Positions 9,414 through 19,023 of a stretch of DNA of 64,000 nucleotides are shown here, in pieces. The notes beneath the pieces were generated by a model. The model saw nothing but the letters and a program-made list of their open reading frames with translations, was not told the origin of the DNA and did no database searches. This DNA is from Chthoniobacter flavus Ellin428. Lineage in GTDB: Bacteria; Verrucomicrobiota; Verrucomicrobiia; Chthoniobacterales; Chthoniobacteraceae. Positions within the stretch are counted from its first letter, which is position 1. Each line of letters starts with the position of its first letter. The stretch covers positions 310,001-374,000 of the forward strand of contig NZ_ABVL01000004.1 in NCBI RefSeq assembly GCF_000173075.1. The letters are read 5' to 3'. The translations under genes and the position numbers were made by a program.

Positions 9414-10489
9414 GGAGTCAGCTGATTGGCATACACCACCAGCAGGTGCAGGATGAGCATGAACACGGCTTCCAGGCAGGCGACCCACAAGCAAAAATGG
9501 AACAAGATGGCGTCCACTTCGCCGCGACGTTCCGGGGTCAGCCAATAGTCGCGATTGGGGATCTTGAACGTCACCCGGGTGGCGGGCAGGAAGCGCACGA
9601 CGTAGCCGATGGCGATGAGAAAACAAAAGGCCAGGCCCCACGCCAATGGAGGGAGTGAAACCAGCAGGTAGCGATGAGGGTGACATCCAGGCGTCGGGCC
9701 CGCCCCGTGAATATCGAAGTGGCTGGCCACGCGTTGTTGCGCGAGAAAGGCGTTTACGATGAGGGCCGCCGCGATCGCCATCTTCAAGCCGGTCATTTTG
9801 ACCGTTCCTTTTGCGACGGCCAGGGTGGATGTCGCGGCGAGCGCCCCTTTGGCCAGGGCCGCGGCGGTGACGGTTTGCGCGAGAGTGGCCGGGGCGGCTT
9901 GCGCGGCGTTCGTGGAAATTGCCACGATGAGCGCTGTTGCGGAAAGAGCGACGCCGCGCCGGGTGAAAAACGAGCGTAGTTTTTCTACTGCGCGGGTCAC
10001 GCGTTTCTTGGCTGCATCTTCGCTCGCGCCCAAGGCAGCACCCACTTGTTGCATACTGCATCCATCGAAAAAGCGCAGCACGATCGCGTCGCGATCCGTT
10101 GTCCCCAGTCCCGCCATCGCTTCATCCAACATTGGTTCGATCCTGGGCCAGGCGTCGGGTTCCGGTTCATTCAATCGTGTTTGCATATGAGCTTCCTGTT
10201 CCCGGTGGGCGCGCCGGATTTCGCTGCGGACCAAGGTCGTGGCCATCAGTCGCGCCGTTTGATACAGCCAGCCGGAGAGGATGACGTTTTTCCCCATGGT
10301 CGGGGATTTTTGCGCAAGGAGGACGAACACCGTCTGCGTGATTTCCTCGGCGTGATGCGGATTGCGCGTGTGGCGCAACGCCACGGAGTAGACCTTGTTG
10401 ACATGTCGCGCGACGAGTTGGGCAAAGGCTTCCTCGGAATGGTGCTGGACGTATTCGTCGAGCAGGGCGTGGTCATCTGGATCTTGCAT
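9405..10489 (-). pseudogene. ECF sigma factor fused to a DUF1648-like membrane domain, interrupted by the IS
   Basis: From ATG 10489 the protein starts MQDPDDHALLDEYV. Sigma-70 region 2 covers ~20-90 (EEITQTVFVLLAQK, GWLYQTARLMA). Region 4 covers ~130-185 (LGTTDRDAIVLRFF..., SEDAAKKRVTRAVEKLR). Hydrophobic Ala-rich segments follow, then a DUF1648-like part (VASHFDIHGAG, IPNRDYWLTPERRGEV). After TPPH the frame runs into the IS and would end 9242 with foreign residues. Restoring the uninterrupted gene adds ~35 residues (7855-7963). Sigma factors with such membrane tails occur in Verrucomicrobia and may act as membrane-tethered regulators. The regulator part is intact, so residual activity is possible. 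Confidence 0.85.
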
Positions 10490-10673
10490 TTGCAGGTAAA
10501 TGTCGCCGAACCCCGGAAGGGGACATTTTTTTAACGAGTCGTGCCGATCGAGGGAAGCCCGTGGATGCACACTGACGGAACACGGGAAGAGCGAACTGAC
10601 TTTCAGGTGAAGCAGGATTTTCGTGCGCCGCGTCGCGCATTTGATATGCATGCGGGCTCATTTCCTCCCATCC

Positions 10674-11945
10674 ATGACCCCATCCCCCATCTCCCGTCGT
10701 TTGTTTCTGAAAGCTTCCGCCGTGCTTACGGGTGGCCTGGCATCGGTGCTGAAGGTGTCGGCGAACGCTGCCGCCGCCAAGGCGCCGCTCATCGCTTACG
10801 TCGGCACGTACAGCTCTCCGCTGCCGATCATTCGCCCCGGACAGGTCGACCTGCCGGCAGGGAATGGCAAAGGCATCCATTGGTTCACCGTGAATCGCGA
10901 GACGGGCGCCATGGCGCCGCTCGGCGTGTTCGAATCGCAGACGAGCCCGAACTGTCTCGCCATCAGTGCCGATGGGACTCGTTTGTACGCCGGCAACGAA
11001 ACGGAGAAGCTGCAGGACAACGAAGCGGGCTCGGTCAGTTCCTTTGCCATCGATCGGGCAACGGGCAATCTGACTTTGCTGAATACCGTCAGTTCCGGCG
11101 GGGCGGGTCCGGCGCACATTAGCATTCATCCCTCCGGCAAGTTCCTGCTGGTCGCCAATTACTTCGGCGGCTCCGTCGCGGTGCTACCGATTTTGCCGGA
11201 CGGCAAGCTTGGTCCGGCGAGCGACTTCAAGCAGGACGAGGGAACGCCCGGGCCGAAGAAGGCCACGAGTGCGCCTCCCGGCAGTTTTGCGGTCAGCGGT
11301 CACGATCAAGTCCACGCGCACATGATCATCGGCGATCCGTCCGGTCGGTTCGTCGTCTCGTCGGATTTGGGATTGGACCAACTCCTCATTTGGAAATTCG
11401 ACGATAAGGCGGGCAAGCTCACCGCGAACGATCCCGCCTCGATCTCCTTGCCGCCCGGCGATGGCCCGCGCCACTTCGGATTCCATCCCAAGAAGAATTG
11501 GTTCTATTGCGTTCAGGAGGAGGGCTCGACCGTCGTCTTTTTCGAATACGACCCGGAAAAGGGGCGGCTCACTGCGAAGCAGACCATCCCCAGCGTGCCG
11601 GCGGGTTTTGCCGGCAGTAATTTCACTTCCGAACTGATGGTGTCGCCCGATGGGCGCTTCGTCTACGTGCAGAACCGACTGCACGACACCACTGCTTGTT
11701 TCGCCATCAACCAGAAAACCGGCCAGCTCACCTTCGTTGCCGAGGAATGGACGCGCGGGGACTATCCGCGCAGTTTCAATTTCGACCCGACCGGGAATTT
11801 CCTCTACTCCTGCAACCAGCGCGGCGACGCGGTGGCCGTCTTCCGCATCGATCACAAAACCGGCAAGCTGAGCTTTACCGGCTACATTACGCCGGTCGGC
11901 AATCCTTCGAGCATCGTCTTCACCGATCTAGCCAAGCCGAAATAA
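10674..11945 (+). CDS. Lactonase-family seven-bladed beta-propeller, Tat-exported
   Basis: 423 residues from ATG 10674, chosen because the Tat leader SRRLFLKASAVLTGG starts there; upstream ATGs in the frame add only non-conserved sequence. Repeating blades of the 6-phosphogluconolactonase-like family (COG2706) are visible: YVGTYSS, LAISADGTRLYAGNE, AHISIHPSGKFLLVANYFGGSV, PRHFGFHPKKNWFYCVQE, SFNFDPTGNFLYSCNQ. The export signal argues against a cytosolic pentose-phosphate role; it probably acts on a sugar lactone or polymer outside the cytoplasm (inference). A paralogue lies at 37204-38319. Confidence 0.85.
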   Translation: MTPSPISRRLFLKASAVLTGGLASVLKVSANAAAAKAPLIAYVGTYSSPLPIIRPGQVDLPAGNGKGIHWFTVNRETGAMAPLGVFESQTSPNCLAISADGTRLYAGNETEKLQDNEAGSVSSFAIDRATGNLTLLNTVSSGGAGPAHISIHPSGKFLLVANYFGGSVAVLPILPDGKLGPASDFKQDEGTPGPKKATSAPPGSFAVSGHDQVHAHMIIGDPSGRFVVSSDLGLDQLLIWKFDDKAGKLTANDPASISLPPGDGPRHFGFHPKKNWFYCVQEEGSTVVFFEYDPEKGRLTAKQTIPSVPAGFAGSNFTSELMVSPDGRFVYVQNRLHDTTACFAINQKTGQLTFVAEEWTRGDYPRSFNFDPTGNFLYSCNQRGDAVAVFRIDHKTGKLSFTGYITPVGNPSSIVFTDLAKPK

Positions 11946-11990
11946 ACTCGCGCTTGAAACGCCGGCGTCCGCGGGTACGGATGCGCTGCA

Positions 11991-12878
11991 ATGCAAGTCA
12001 TGTCCCAATCCGCAACGCCCAGGCCTTTCCTCCTGCGGTTCGGCGAATTCATTCGCTTCAGCCATACCATCTTCGCGCTCCCCTTTGCCCTGGTCGCGAT
12101 GCTGGTCGCGGGGCAGGGACATGTGCCGTGGCGGATCTTCGGCTGGATCCTCGTCTGCATGATCACCGCGCGCACGGCGGCGATGTGCTTCAATCGCCTT
12201 GTGGATTGGGAGATCGACAAGGAGAACCCACGCACCAAAGCGCGGCACACGCTCATCGGGAAATCGACCGGATGGCTGATCTTTGGTCTCTCGGTCGCCG
12301 TTCTCCTTTTCGCGACGTGGAAGCTGAATCCACTCTGCTTCTACCTGAGCCCGGTGATGCTGGTGATCATTCATTTCTATTCGCTGACCAAACGCTTCTC
12401 CGCCTACTCGCATTTCTTCCTTGGCCTCGCTTTGTCGGTGGCGCCGATGGGAGCCTGGGCCGCGGTGCAGGGGACCTTGCTGACGTTCACGCCCTACGTT
12501 CTCGCGGCGGCGGTGCTGTGCTGGGTTTTCGGGTTCGATCTCATCTACGCGACGCTCGACGTGGATTTCGATCGCCGGAAGGGCTTGTTCAGCTTCCCCG
12601 CACGGTACGGCGTGGCCGCGTCGTTGCGCACGGCGAAGATCCTGCACATCGTCGCCGCGCTGGCCTTTTTCGTCTTCGGTTGGCTGGGAAATCTCGGGCC
12701 GTTTTATTGGGCGGCCTGGGCCATCGTCCTGATTGCCCTGGTCTGGGAGCATCGTCTGGCCAACCCCGATAATCCTGCGTCGATCAATGCGGCCTTTTTC
12801 AATGTGAATGCTGTGGTCAGCATGTGCCTGCTGGCGGGGGTGTTGCTTAATTATTACGCGGGCGTGAGACTCGGATGA
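11991..12878 (+). CDS. UbiA-family polyprenyltransferase (menaquinone/ubiquinone type)
   Basis: 295 residues (a second ATG at 12000 is equally possible) with eight or nine hydrophobic segments. The two Asp-rich motifs of the family are present: AMCFNRLVDWEIDKENPRTKAR near residue 63 and DLIYATLDVDFDRRKG near 180. These bind Mg2+ and prenyl diphosphate. Enzymes of this subgroup attach a polyprenyl tail to 4-hydroxybenzoate or, in futalosine-pathway organisms, to the menaquinone precursor (MqnP). Which one applies cannot be decided, since no other quinone gene is present. Confidence 0.85.
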   Translation: MQVMSQSATPRPFLLRFGEFIRFSHTIFALPFALVAMLVAGQGHVPWRIFGWILVCMITARTAAMCFNRLVDWEIDKENPRTKARHTLIGKSTGWLIFGLSVAVLLFATWKLNPLCFYLSPVMLVIIHFYSLTKRFSAYSHFFLGLALSVAPMGAWAAVQGTLLTFTPYVLAAAVLCWVFGFDLIYATLDVDFDRRKGLFSFPARYGVAASLRTAKILHIVAALAFFVFGWLGNLGPFYWAAWAIVLIALVWEHRLANPDNPASINAAFFNVNAVVSMCLLAGVLLNYYAGVRLG

Positions 12879-12891
12879 ATCCGTTTCCCCT

Positions 12892-13557
12892 ATGAGAATC
12901 CTCATCGTCGAAGATGATCGAAAAGTGGGCCAGTTCATCGAGCGCGGCCTCTCGGAGGTCGCGTATTCCGGCACCCTCGTGCGCACCTGCGCGGAGGCCC
13001 GGGATACGCTGGCGGACAGCCCGTACGACGCGATCGTCCTCGATCTCGGTTTACCGGATGGCGACGGCTTGCAACTGCTGCGCGATTGGCGGTCATCCGG
13101 ATTCAATGAGCCGGTCTTGATCCTCAGCGCGCGCGATGCCTTGCAGGACAAGGTCAAGGGACTGAACCTCGGGGCCGATGACTATCTCGCCAAGCCGTTC
13201 AGTCTCGAGGAATTGATCGCGCGCATCCGCTCCCTGCTTCGCCGCCAGGGCGGCAAGAAAACCACCGTCTTCGAGCATCGGGCAATCAAGCTCGACCTGC
13301 TCGCCCGCACGGTGGAAGTGGAGGGCAAACGCATCGATCTCACGGCCCGGGAATTCTCTCTTCTCGAGTTGTTCATGCAGAATCAAGGGCGTGTGCTGAC
13401 CCGCACGATGATCGCGGAGAAGGTGTGGGATTCGCACTCGGACCTGGATACGAATCTCCTCGATGTTTACATGCGGCGCCTGCGCAAAAAACTGGAGTCC
13501 ACCCCGGACAAGCAGTACTTCAAGACCCTGCGCGGAGTCGGTTACGAGATGATATGA
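12892..13557 (+). CDS. OmpR/PhoB-family response regulator
   Basis: 221 residues. The receiver domain (1-~118) has the acidic pair EDD at 7-9, phospho-acceptor Asp51 in IVLDLGLPDGDG, and Lys in AKPFSLEEL. A winged-helix DNA-binding domain follows (~125-221; ARTVEVEGKRIDLTAREFSLLELF, LLDVYMRRLRKKLE, LRGVGYEM). It resembles the CusR/CopR metal-response subgroup. The stop codon overlaps the start of the kinase gene by 4 bp (ATGA), so the two are translationally coupled. Confidence 0.93.
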   Translation: MRILIVEDDRKVGQFIERGLSEVAYSGTLVRTCAEARDTLADSPYDAIVLDLGLPDGDGLQLLRDWRSSGFNEPVLILSARDALQDKVKGLNLGADDYLAKPFSLEELIARIRSLLRRQGGKKTTVFEHRAIKLDLLARTVEVEGKRIDLTAREFSLLELFMQNQGRVLTRTMIAEKVWDSHSDLDTNLLDVYMRRLRKKLESTPDKQYFKTLRGVGYEMI

Positions 13558-14942
13558 TGCGGTCGCTCGGTTCCCGGCTCACCTATTGGTATGTCCTGGT
13601 GGTTTCGGTGACGGTCATCGTCGCCCTGCTCGTGGGTTGGTGGATGCTGCGGCGGCAGTTGATCCACGGCATGGACCTGCTGAACGCCGCGGAATTCGAA
13701 GAGCTTTCCAATCGTCTCGTCGGAAAGAACAAACACGATCCGGATGCCGAGGGAATGCGCCGGATCGCGGCCCATTCCAAGATCGATGCCCCGCTCTATT
13801 TCTTCCAGCTTAGCAAGAGCGGGGGAGAGGTGATCTTTCGTTCCGCAAATATGGGGGAGGCAGTGCTCCCGCCGAATCCGCCGGGGGTCGTGAATGTGAG
13901 CCGAAACGTGCCGCTTTTGAAGGATATGCGGATCAGCGAATTCCCGCTCGGGAAGATGCGCATGCAAATCGCCGCGAGCATGCGCGATGAGCGCCATCTG
14001 CTGGGCGGCTATTTTCAGGTGAGCCTCGGGATGTTGGGCGTCGTCATCGTGCTGAGCGTCTTCTTCGGCTACCGCCTCAGCCGTCTGGCGCTCGATCCGG
14101 TCCGGCGTATTCAGCGGACCGCGCGGAGGATCAGCGCCGAAAACATGGCCGAGCGCATTTCAGCGGATCCCGGCAAGGATGAAATTGCCGACTTGTCGCG
14201 TCTGCTGAATGAAATGTTCGATCGGCTGGAAGTCTCCTTCGACCGGCTCTGGAGATTTGCCGCCGACGCCTCGCACGAGCTGAAGACACCATTGTCGCTC
14301 ATCAGGCTGCAATCGGAAAAGCTGCTTCTGCAGGGCAATCTTTCGGGGGCGCAGCAGGAGGCGGTGCAACAGCAACTCGAGAGCATCACGCACCTGGATT
14401 CCATCATCGAGAAGCTGCTCTTCCTGGCGAAGTCGGAAGTCGGCGCCATCACGCTCAATCTCAAACGCCAGAGCACGCTGGCGTTGCTCAACTCGGTGAT
14501 CGAGGATGCGCAAGCGCTCTGCGACGAGGCGCGCGTGGAATTCCAATCGGGCGAGCTGCAGGACTGCCAGGCGAACTTCGATGCCACCCTGCTGCGCCAG
14601 GTGATTTTGAATCTGCTGACCAATGCGTTGAACGTTGCGCCGCCCGGCGGGCAGATCCGGATTTCTTCGACCGCCGCAGACGGTCGCTGGCGGGTGGCCA
14701 TCGAAGACACGGGCCCGGGTCTTCCCGCCGATCGGATTGAAGATGTCTTTCAGCCCTTCGTGCGTGTGGCCCACGGGGGCACGGGCGACGCGCCCAAAGG
14801 GACCGGGCTCGGCCTCGCGATTTGCCGAAGCATCATCGATCTCCACAAAGGCACGATCCGCGCCGAGAATCGCTCCCCCGGCTTGCGGGTCGTTTTCGAA
14901 ATCAACCTCGCCGAAGCGGCGTTGGAGAAGGCCGTCGCGTAG
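13554..14942 (+). CDS. Sensor histidine kinase (CusS-like)
   Basis: 462 residues from ATG 13554 (a second ATG follows at 13557). A membrane segment near the start (TYWYVLVVSVTVIVALLVGW) and another near ~160-180 bracket a periplasmic domain. HAMP follows, then HisKA with phospho-acceptor His in FAADASHELKTPLSLIR, and a HATPase with the N box NLLTNALNVA, DTGPGLP and GTGLGLAIC. It pairs with the overlapping response regulator. CusS/CopS-type sensors respond to copper or silver; the signal here is unproven, and no efflux genes adjoin. Confidence 0.92.
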   Translation: MMRSLGSRLTYWYVLVVSVTVIVALLVGWWMLRRQLIHGMDLLNAAEFEELSNRLVGKNKHDPDAEGMRRIAAHSKIDAPLYFFQLSKSGGEVIFRSANMGEAVLPPNPPGVVNVSRNVPLLKDMRISEFPLGKMRMQIAASMRDERHLLGGYFQVSLGMLGVVIVLSVFFGYRLSRLALDPVRRIQRTARRISAENMAERISADPGKDEIADLSRLLNEMFDRLEVSFDRLWRFAADASHELKTPLSLIRLQSEKLLLQGNLSGAQQEAVQQQLESITHLDSIIEKLLFLAKSEVGAITLNLKRQSTLALLNSVIEDAQALCDEARVEFQSGELQDCQANFDATLLRQVILNLLTNALNVAPPGGQIRISSTAADGRWRVAIEDTGPGLPADRIEDVFQPFVRVAHGGTGDAPKGTGLGLAICRSIIDLHKGTIRAENRSPGLRVVFEINLAEAALEKAVA

Positions 14943-15011
14943 AGAAGGTTTACGAATCGCCTGTGGCGAAGTGTTTGGTGACAGCGTCTTGATGTGGCAG
15001 CCCTTTCTAAG

Positions 15012-15227
15012 CATTACCCACATCATGGAGCTATGTTCGGATATCGATACGGATAGTGCCCTGGGAGCGGCGACCTTTCCAGTCGCCGACCGAATCCAAC
15101 GCGCGTAGCGCCATTTTTTGGGGCGTCGCTCCGCGACGCAGGGCGACTGGAAAGTCGCCCCCTCCCCCAGTGGGCCATGGTCGAACTCCTCGCTGTTCCT
15201 AAAACGGACAAAGAGATGTGGGTAACG
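15012..15227. repeat. Dispersed inverted repeat, copy 2, with outer arms
   Basis: Core 15063-15165 has the same arms and the same GCGTCGCTCCGCGACGC loop as 5551-5652. This copy also has outer inverted boxes: CATTACCCACAT at 15012-15023 and ATGTGGGTAACG at 15216-15227 (11 of 12 pair). Copy 1 keeps only the right box. Nothing else is seen in the 14943-15303 intergenic space. Confidence 0.75.
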
Positions 15228-15303
15228 TTTGGGTTGTGTTTACGAATGGAGCTGAGCGACGCGTCACGCAAGGGTCCTTGGTCTGTCCCCTTAAAACCGC
15301 GCG

Positions 15304-15933
15304 CTATTTGGCGGCGTACTCCGCCGGCAGGATGAAGGTGAAACGATAACTCGTCTTCACGTTCGTTCCTACCGTTAGGAAAGCCTGGCGGATTTGTGGG
15401 AGACCGTATTTGAGTGTGTCCAGGACCGTGTTCCCGCTGACGATGAGCCGGTCCTTTTCGCGCCAGCCTTGAGCCGTGCCGGCGACCGCCTGTTTGACGC
15501 CGTTGAGCGTGAGCGTGCCCGCCACCTGAAATCTCGCCGGGTGGGCGGCGTCCGCCTTTTGTCCGTCCCCTTCGATCGGTTTCACGCTTTCCAACGTGAA
15601 GGTGGCCTCTGGATGCGCATCGATCTTCAGCCATTCCCACATCTTCTTGTCGCGATCGTTATTGAACGTCGTTAGCGCCGCGGTTTTGAAGTGCAGCGTG
15701 GCCCTCTGCACCGGAGGGTTCGCGCCGGACTCGAGCGTGGCGCTCCCGGTGAAATTGCGCGCTTCACCGTGAAAGCTGTGCATGAACGCATCTCCGACAA
15801 AGGCCAGGCTGCTCGCCCTGGCATCCAGTGGCAACGTCTGGCCGGCGGCGAGCGATGTCGCGCTGCAGCCAAGCAGGACGCCGCAAACGATCGTGAGCAG
15901 AAAATGACGAAACGAAGAAGGAGACGCGGGCAT
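15304..15933 (-). CDS. YceI-family periplasmic lipoprotein
   Basis: 209 residues from ATG 15933, where a lipoprotein leader ends in the lipobox LLGC. The mature part shows YceI features: LDARASSLAFVGDAFMHSFHG, NDRDKKMWEWLKIDAHPEATF and VAGTLTLNGVKQAV. YceI proteins are lipocalin-like barrels that bind long isoprenoid or amide ligands. Upstream in-frame ATGs extend into non-conserved sequence. Divergent from the CPBP gene, with 166 bp between. Confidence 0.85.
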   Translation of the reverse strand: MPASPSSFRHFLLTIVCGVLLGCSATSLAAGQTLPLDARASSLAFVGDAFMHSFHGEARNFTGSATLESGANPPVQRATLHFKTAALTTFNNDRDKKMWEWLKIDAHPEATFTLESVKPIEGDGQKADAAHPARFQVAGTLTLNGVKQAVAGTAQGWREKDRLIVSGNTVLDTLKYGLPQIRQAFLTVGTNVKTSYRFTFILPAEYAAK

Positions 15934-16099
15934 ATTGGGGACGAGCTCCTGGTAATGGGGTTGGTGCCTGATTCGAAACAGTAATGAAATCCGGTCGCGT
16001 CCATCATTTAGTTGGAAGGCGCGGGCAACCACTCTTTGCATTTCGCCCGAAGCACGGGCATTGTCGCGCGCCCTCTGCGGGTGCCAACCCTTCCCATTC

Positions 16100-16942
16100 A
16101 TGTCCGCCGATCCGAGCATCACTCTTCCGCCGCTCTCTCCCTCCCCAGAGATTCCGCCATTGCCGGAGAAGAGCCCGGTTTCCCGTTCTCGCTGGGCCGT
16201 GCATCTGGTCATCATGGCGTCGCTGCCGATCATTGCCGGCTTTGCGGGCAAGGCCAGCAGAGGGGAAGGGCCGGCACTGACGGATAACGTGCGCGGCCTG
16301 CTCTTCGTGACCGGTTACGAGGTGCTTTTCTTCGCGGTGATCTTTGGGCTGGCGTGGTTGTTTTCCCGGGCCACGCGCGACGATCTCCTGCTGCGCTGGC
16401 GGCCGGGCTACTGGGTGGTGCCGCTCGGGGCTCTCTACTCGGTGGCGATTCGCCTGGCCGTCGGGGTCATCGCCCTCATCGCTGCTTCCATCTTCATGGT
16501 CATCACCCGGCCCTCGATGTCCGCCGTCCAGAACTTTGCGCAGGCCAACCGGCCGAAAGTGGAAGCATTGGTCGACTTCAACGCGCTCTCGCATAATCCG
16601 GTTTATTTCTGGCTCACCCTGGCTCTCGTCAGCCCGGTGGTCGGCGGCTTGCGGGAGGAACTCTGGCGCTCCTCTTTCCTCGCGGGCCTGCGGTCGATCT
16701 GGCCGCGGACGTTTGCATCGGAGCGGGGAGGCTATTTCGGTGCGGCGGTGGCTGCGCTCTTTTTCGGTCTCGGTCACTACCCGCAGGGCTGGCTCGCCAT
16801 GGGCATGATCACCATCGTGGGCTTTCTTCTGGGCGTGATCATGACCGTGCATCGTTCCATCTGGCCGGCCGCCGTGGCTCACGGTTTGTTCGATGCGACC
16901 AGTGTCGCGATGCTGCCTTTTGCTCTGCACCAGATGAAATAG
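16100..16942 (+). CDS. CPBP-family intramembrane protease
   Basis: 280 residues from ATG 16100 (an alternative ATG at 16061 adds 13). About seven hydrophobic segments follow a Pro/Ser-rich N-terminus. CPBP (Abi) motifs: the Glu pair is in GLREELWRSSFLAGLR near residue 180, motif 2 is FFGLGHYPQGW, and motif 3 is HGLFDATS. The Arg after the Glu pair is one residue closer than in the usual EExxxR. The family includes CAAX-type prenyl proteases and bacteriocin-immunity proteins; the substrate is unknown. Confidence 0.82.
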   Translation: MSADPSITLPPLSPSPEIPPLPEKSPVSRSRWAVHLVIMASLPIIAGFAGKASRGEGPALTDNVRGLLFVTGYEVLFFAVIFGLAWLFSRATRDDLLLRWRPGYWVVPLGALYSVAIRLAVGVIALIAASIFMVITRPSMSAVQNFAQANRPKVEALVDFNALSHNPVYFWLTLALVSPVVGGLREELWRSSFLAGLRSIWPRTFASERGGYFGAAVAALFFGLGHYPQGWLAMGMITIVGFLLGVIMTVHRSIWPAAVAHGLFDATSVAMLPFALHQMK

Positions 16943-17138
16943 GCCACCGCGGATCGAGCGCCTCAGCGGCGAGGTGCACCCGAAAGCTGCAATCCACAAC
17001 TCAGGGAAGCTGTGACGTTGAATAGACCTGTCATGGCACACGCTACGCACCCCGTGGGCTGCGAAACCGCATAAATTGGGCATCCGCCGTCGATTGAACA
17101 TTGACCGTTAGTTCACGCGCGTTAACCTCGACCGTTCC

Positions 17139-18323
17139 ATGAGTTCGCTGAACAAAAAGTTCCCGCGCTTGTTGCCCGAGCCGATTCGCAAGGGCATGAA
17201 AGTCGCGGACCTGATCGACACGTCTTTCAAAGCATACAACGGCGGACGCCTCGCCGAAGCCTGCCGCCTTTTCACTCAAAAGATGATCGCCGGTAACGGC
17301 ACCGTGGGCATGTCGCTCACCGGCGCGCTCACCCCGGCTGGTCTCGGCCGCGCGGCGATCGTGCCGCTGATGAAGGCGGGCTTTGTCGACTGGATCATCT
17401 CCACCGGCGCGAATCTCTACCACGACCTGCACTACGGGCTGGGCATGCATCTCTACGCCGGCTCGCCGTTTCTCAACGACGTAGACCTCCGTCGCGACGG
17501 CGTCATTCGGATCTACGACGTGCTTTTCGACTACGATGTGCTGCTCGATACCGACGCCTTCGTCCGCCAGGTCATCCAGGGATCGGAGTTCCAGCACACC
17601 ATGGCCACGGATGAATTTCACTACCTGCTCGGCAAGTATGTCTACGAGCGGGAGAAAAAATTGAAGATCAAGGAGACCAGCGTGCTGAGTGCTGCGTATC
17701 AATATGGCGTGCCCATTTTCACCAGCTCTCCCGGCGACAGTTCCATCGGCATGAATGTGGCCGCGATGGCCTTGCGCGACTCGAAGCTGCTCATCGACGT
17801 GAACCGCGATGTCAACCAGACGGCGGCCATCGTCTATGCCGCGAAGTCGAGCGGTTCGACTTCGAGCGTCTTCATCCTCGGCGGCGGCTCACCGAAAAAT
17901 TTCATGCTCCAGACCGAGCCGCAGATCCAGGAAGTCATGGGCATCGAGGAACGCGGCCACGATTACTTCCTGCAGTGCACCGATGCGCGGCCCGATACCG
18001 GCGGCCTCAGCGGTGCCACCCCTGGCGAAGCGGTCAGTTGGGGCAAGATCGATCCGGAGAATCTGCCGGATTGCGTGGTCTGCTACGCGGACTCGACGAT
18101 CACCCTGCCGCTCATCACCGCCTATGCGCTCAGCAAGGCCGCGCCGCGCAAGCTCAAGCGGCTTTACACGAAGCGCGACGCCCTCTACGCCGACCTGCGC
18201 GCCCAGTATTTCAAGCATGGAAAGGTGGAGAAGATCGAACACCGCACCGATCTCAGCAAGCCGAAGCGCGGCCGCTCCGGCCGATCGGTGGTAGGAACCT
18301 CTCGCAATGGCAAGACGACCTGA
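17139..18323 (+). CDS. Deoxyhypusine-synthase-like protein
   Basis: 394 residues, close to the family's usual length. It shows NAD-binding and polyamine-site motifs of the DHS fold: [43 protein letters not shown], and the catalytic-lysine block [10 protein letters not shown]. Eukaryotic and archaeal DHS modifies eIF5A with spermidine. Bacteria lack eIF5A, and bacterial relatives are homospermidine synthases or uncharacterised, so the acceptor here is unknown. The C-terminal ~30 residues are basic. It overlaps the next gene by 17 bp, implying coupling. Confidence 0.88.
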   Translation: MSSLNKKFPRLLPEPIRKGMKVADLIDTSFKAYNGGRLAEACRLFTQKMIAGNGTVGMSLTGALTPAGLGRAAIVPLMKAGFVDWIISTGANLYHDLHYGLGMHLYAGSPFLNDVDLRRDGVIRIYDVLFDYDVLLDTDAFVRQVIQGSEFQHTMATDEFHYLLGKYVYEREKKLKIKETSVLSAAYQYGVPIFTSSPGDSSIGMNVAAMALRDSKLLIDVNRDVNQTAAIVYAAKSSGSTSSVFILGGGSPKNFMLQTEPQIQEVMGIEERGHDYFLQCTDARPDTGGLSGATPGEAVSWGKIDPENLPDCVVCYADSTITLPLITAYALSKAAPRKLKRLYTKRDALYADLRAQYFKHGKVEKIEHRTDLSKPKRGRSGRSVVGTSRNGKTT

Positions 18324-18891
18324 CGCACGCGCGCTCCTCTTCGAAAAAATCCGCACATCCCCGAAGAAGTTTGTGCATGTGCGGGGTGTGCCTTACACCG
18401 TCGCCGTCGAGGAGAACGAAGACCCGCTCAAGGTCGACCACGTTTATCTCAATGTGGAAGTGCCGCCCTTTGGCCGGTTGCGCGTAGCGATCAATACCTG
18501 TTCGCGCCTGTGCCGGGAAGCGGGCTTCGACCCGCGGGTGCGGGTGGGGATCATTCGCTCGACTTACACGGAAAAACCCATGCCCAGCCTGGAGGAATGT
18601 GCAGGGCTCGATTACGCGAAGCAGGAGGAAAAGCATGGGGTGCAATATGAGATCTACGAGAAGGAGGCCTTGCAGGAGATGCTCGTGACGAAAATGAAAG
18701 CCGCCATTCGCGCGGAAATCTGGGGCGAACTTTACGCCCGCGACCACTTGGGCATTCACCAGATCCATGCCCGCAGTGCGAGCAAGGCCGTCCCCGAGGG
18801 CGTGCCGAATCGTGACGGTGCACTGAAGCTTTACTACCCGCAGGACAGCGCCACCGAGGCATTCCTCTTCAAGTTCGACGGGCAGGCGTAG
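18307..18891 (+). CDS. Conserved hypothetical protein coupled to the DHS-like gene
   Basis: 194 residues beginning 17 bp inside the DHS-like gene. No signal or membrane segment. The N-terminal half carries [22 protein letters not shown]; the C-terminal half has GIHQIHARS and [11 protein letters not shown], with weak resemblance to the DUF2278/YukJ ending (HDIHxNQ ... DGAL), which I cannot confirm. Overlap suggests the product works with the DHS-like enzyme or its substrate. Function unknown. Confidence 0.7.
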   Translation: MARRPDARALLFEKIRTSPKKFVHVRGVPYTVAVEENEDPLKVDHVYLNVEVPPFGRLRVAINTCSRLCREAGFDPRVRVGIIRSTYTEKPMPSLEECAGLDYAKQEEKHGVQYEIYEKEALQEMLVTKMKAAIRAEIWGELYARDHLGIHQIHARSASKAVPEGVPNRDGALKLYYPQDSATEAFLFKFDGQA

Positions 18892-19023
18892 ACGAGGGCA
18901 ACGCCTCGTTAGCAGATACCTAATGAATTAGTGACACGAGCGGTTGATGAGGGAAGATGCCGCGCCCGTGAGAAGCAGCTTTGCAAAATCCGCGCGGCGT
19001 CACTAGAACTTTCCCCCAAGTCT

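Noticed and set aside
16004..17101. 365-residue minus-strand frame over the CPBP gene
   Set aside because: Shadow; the plus-strand protein has membrane helices and catalytic motifs.
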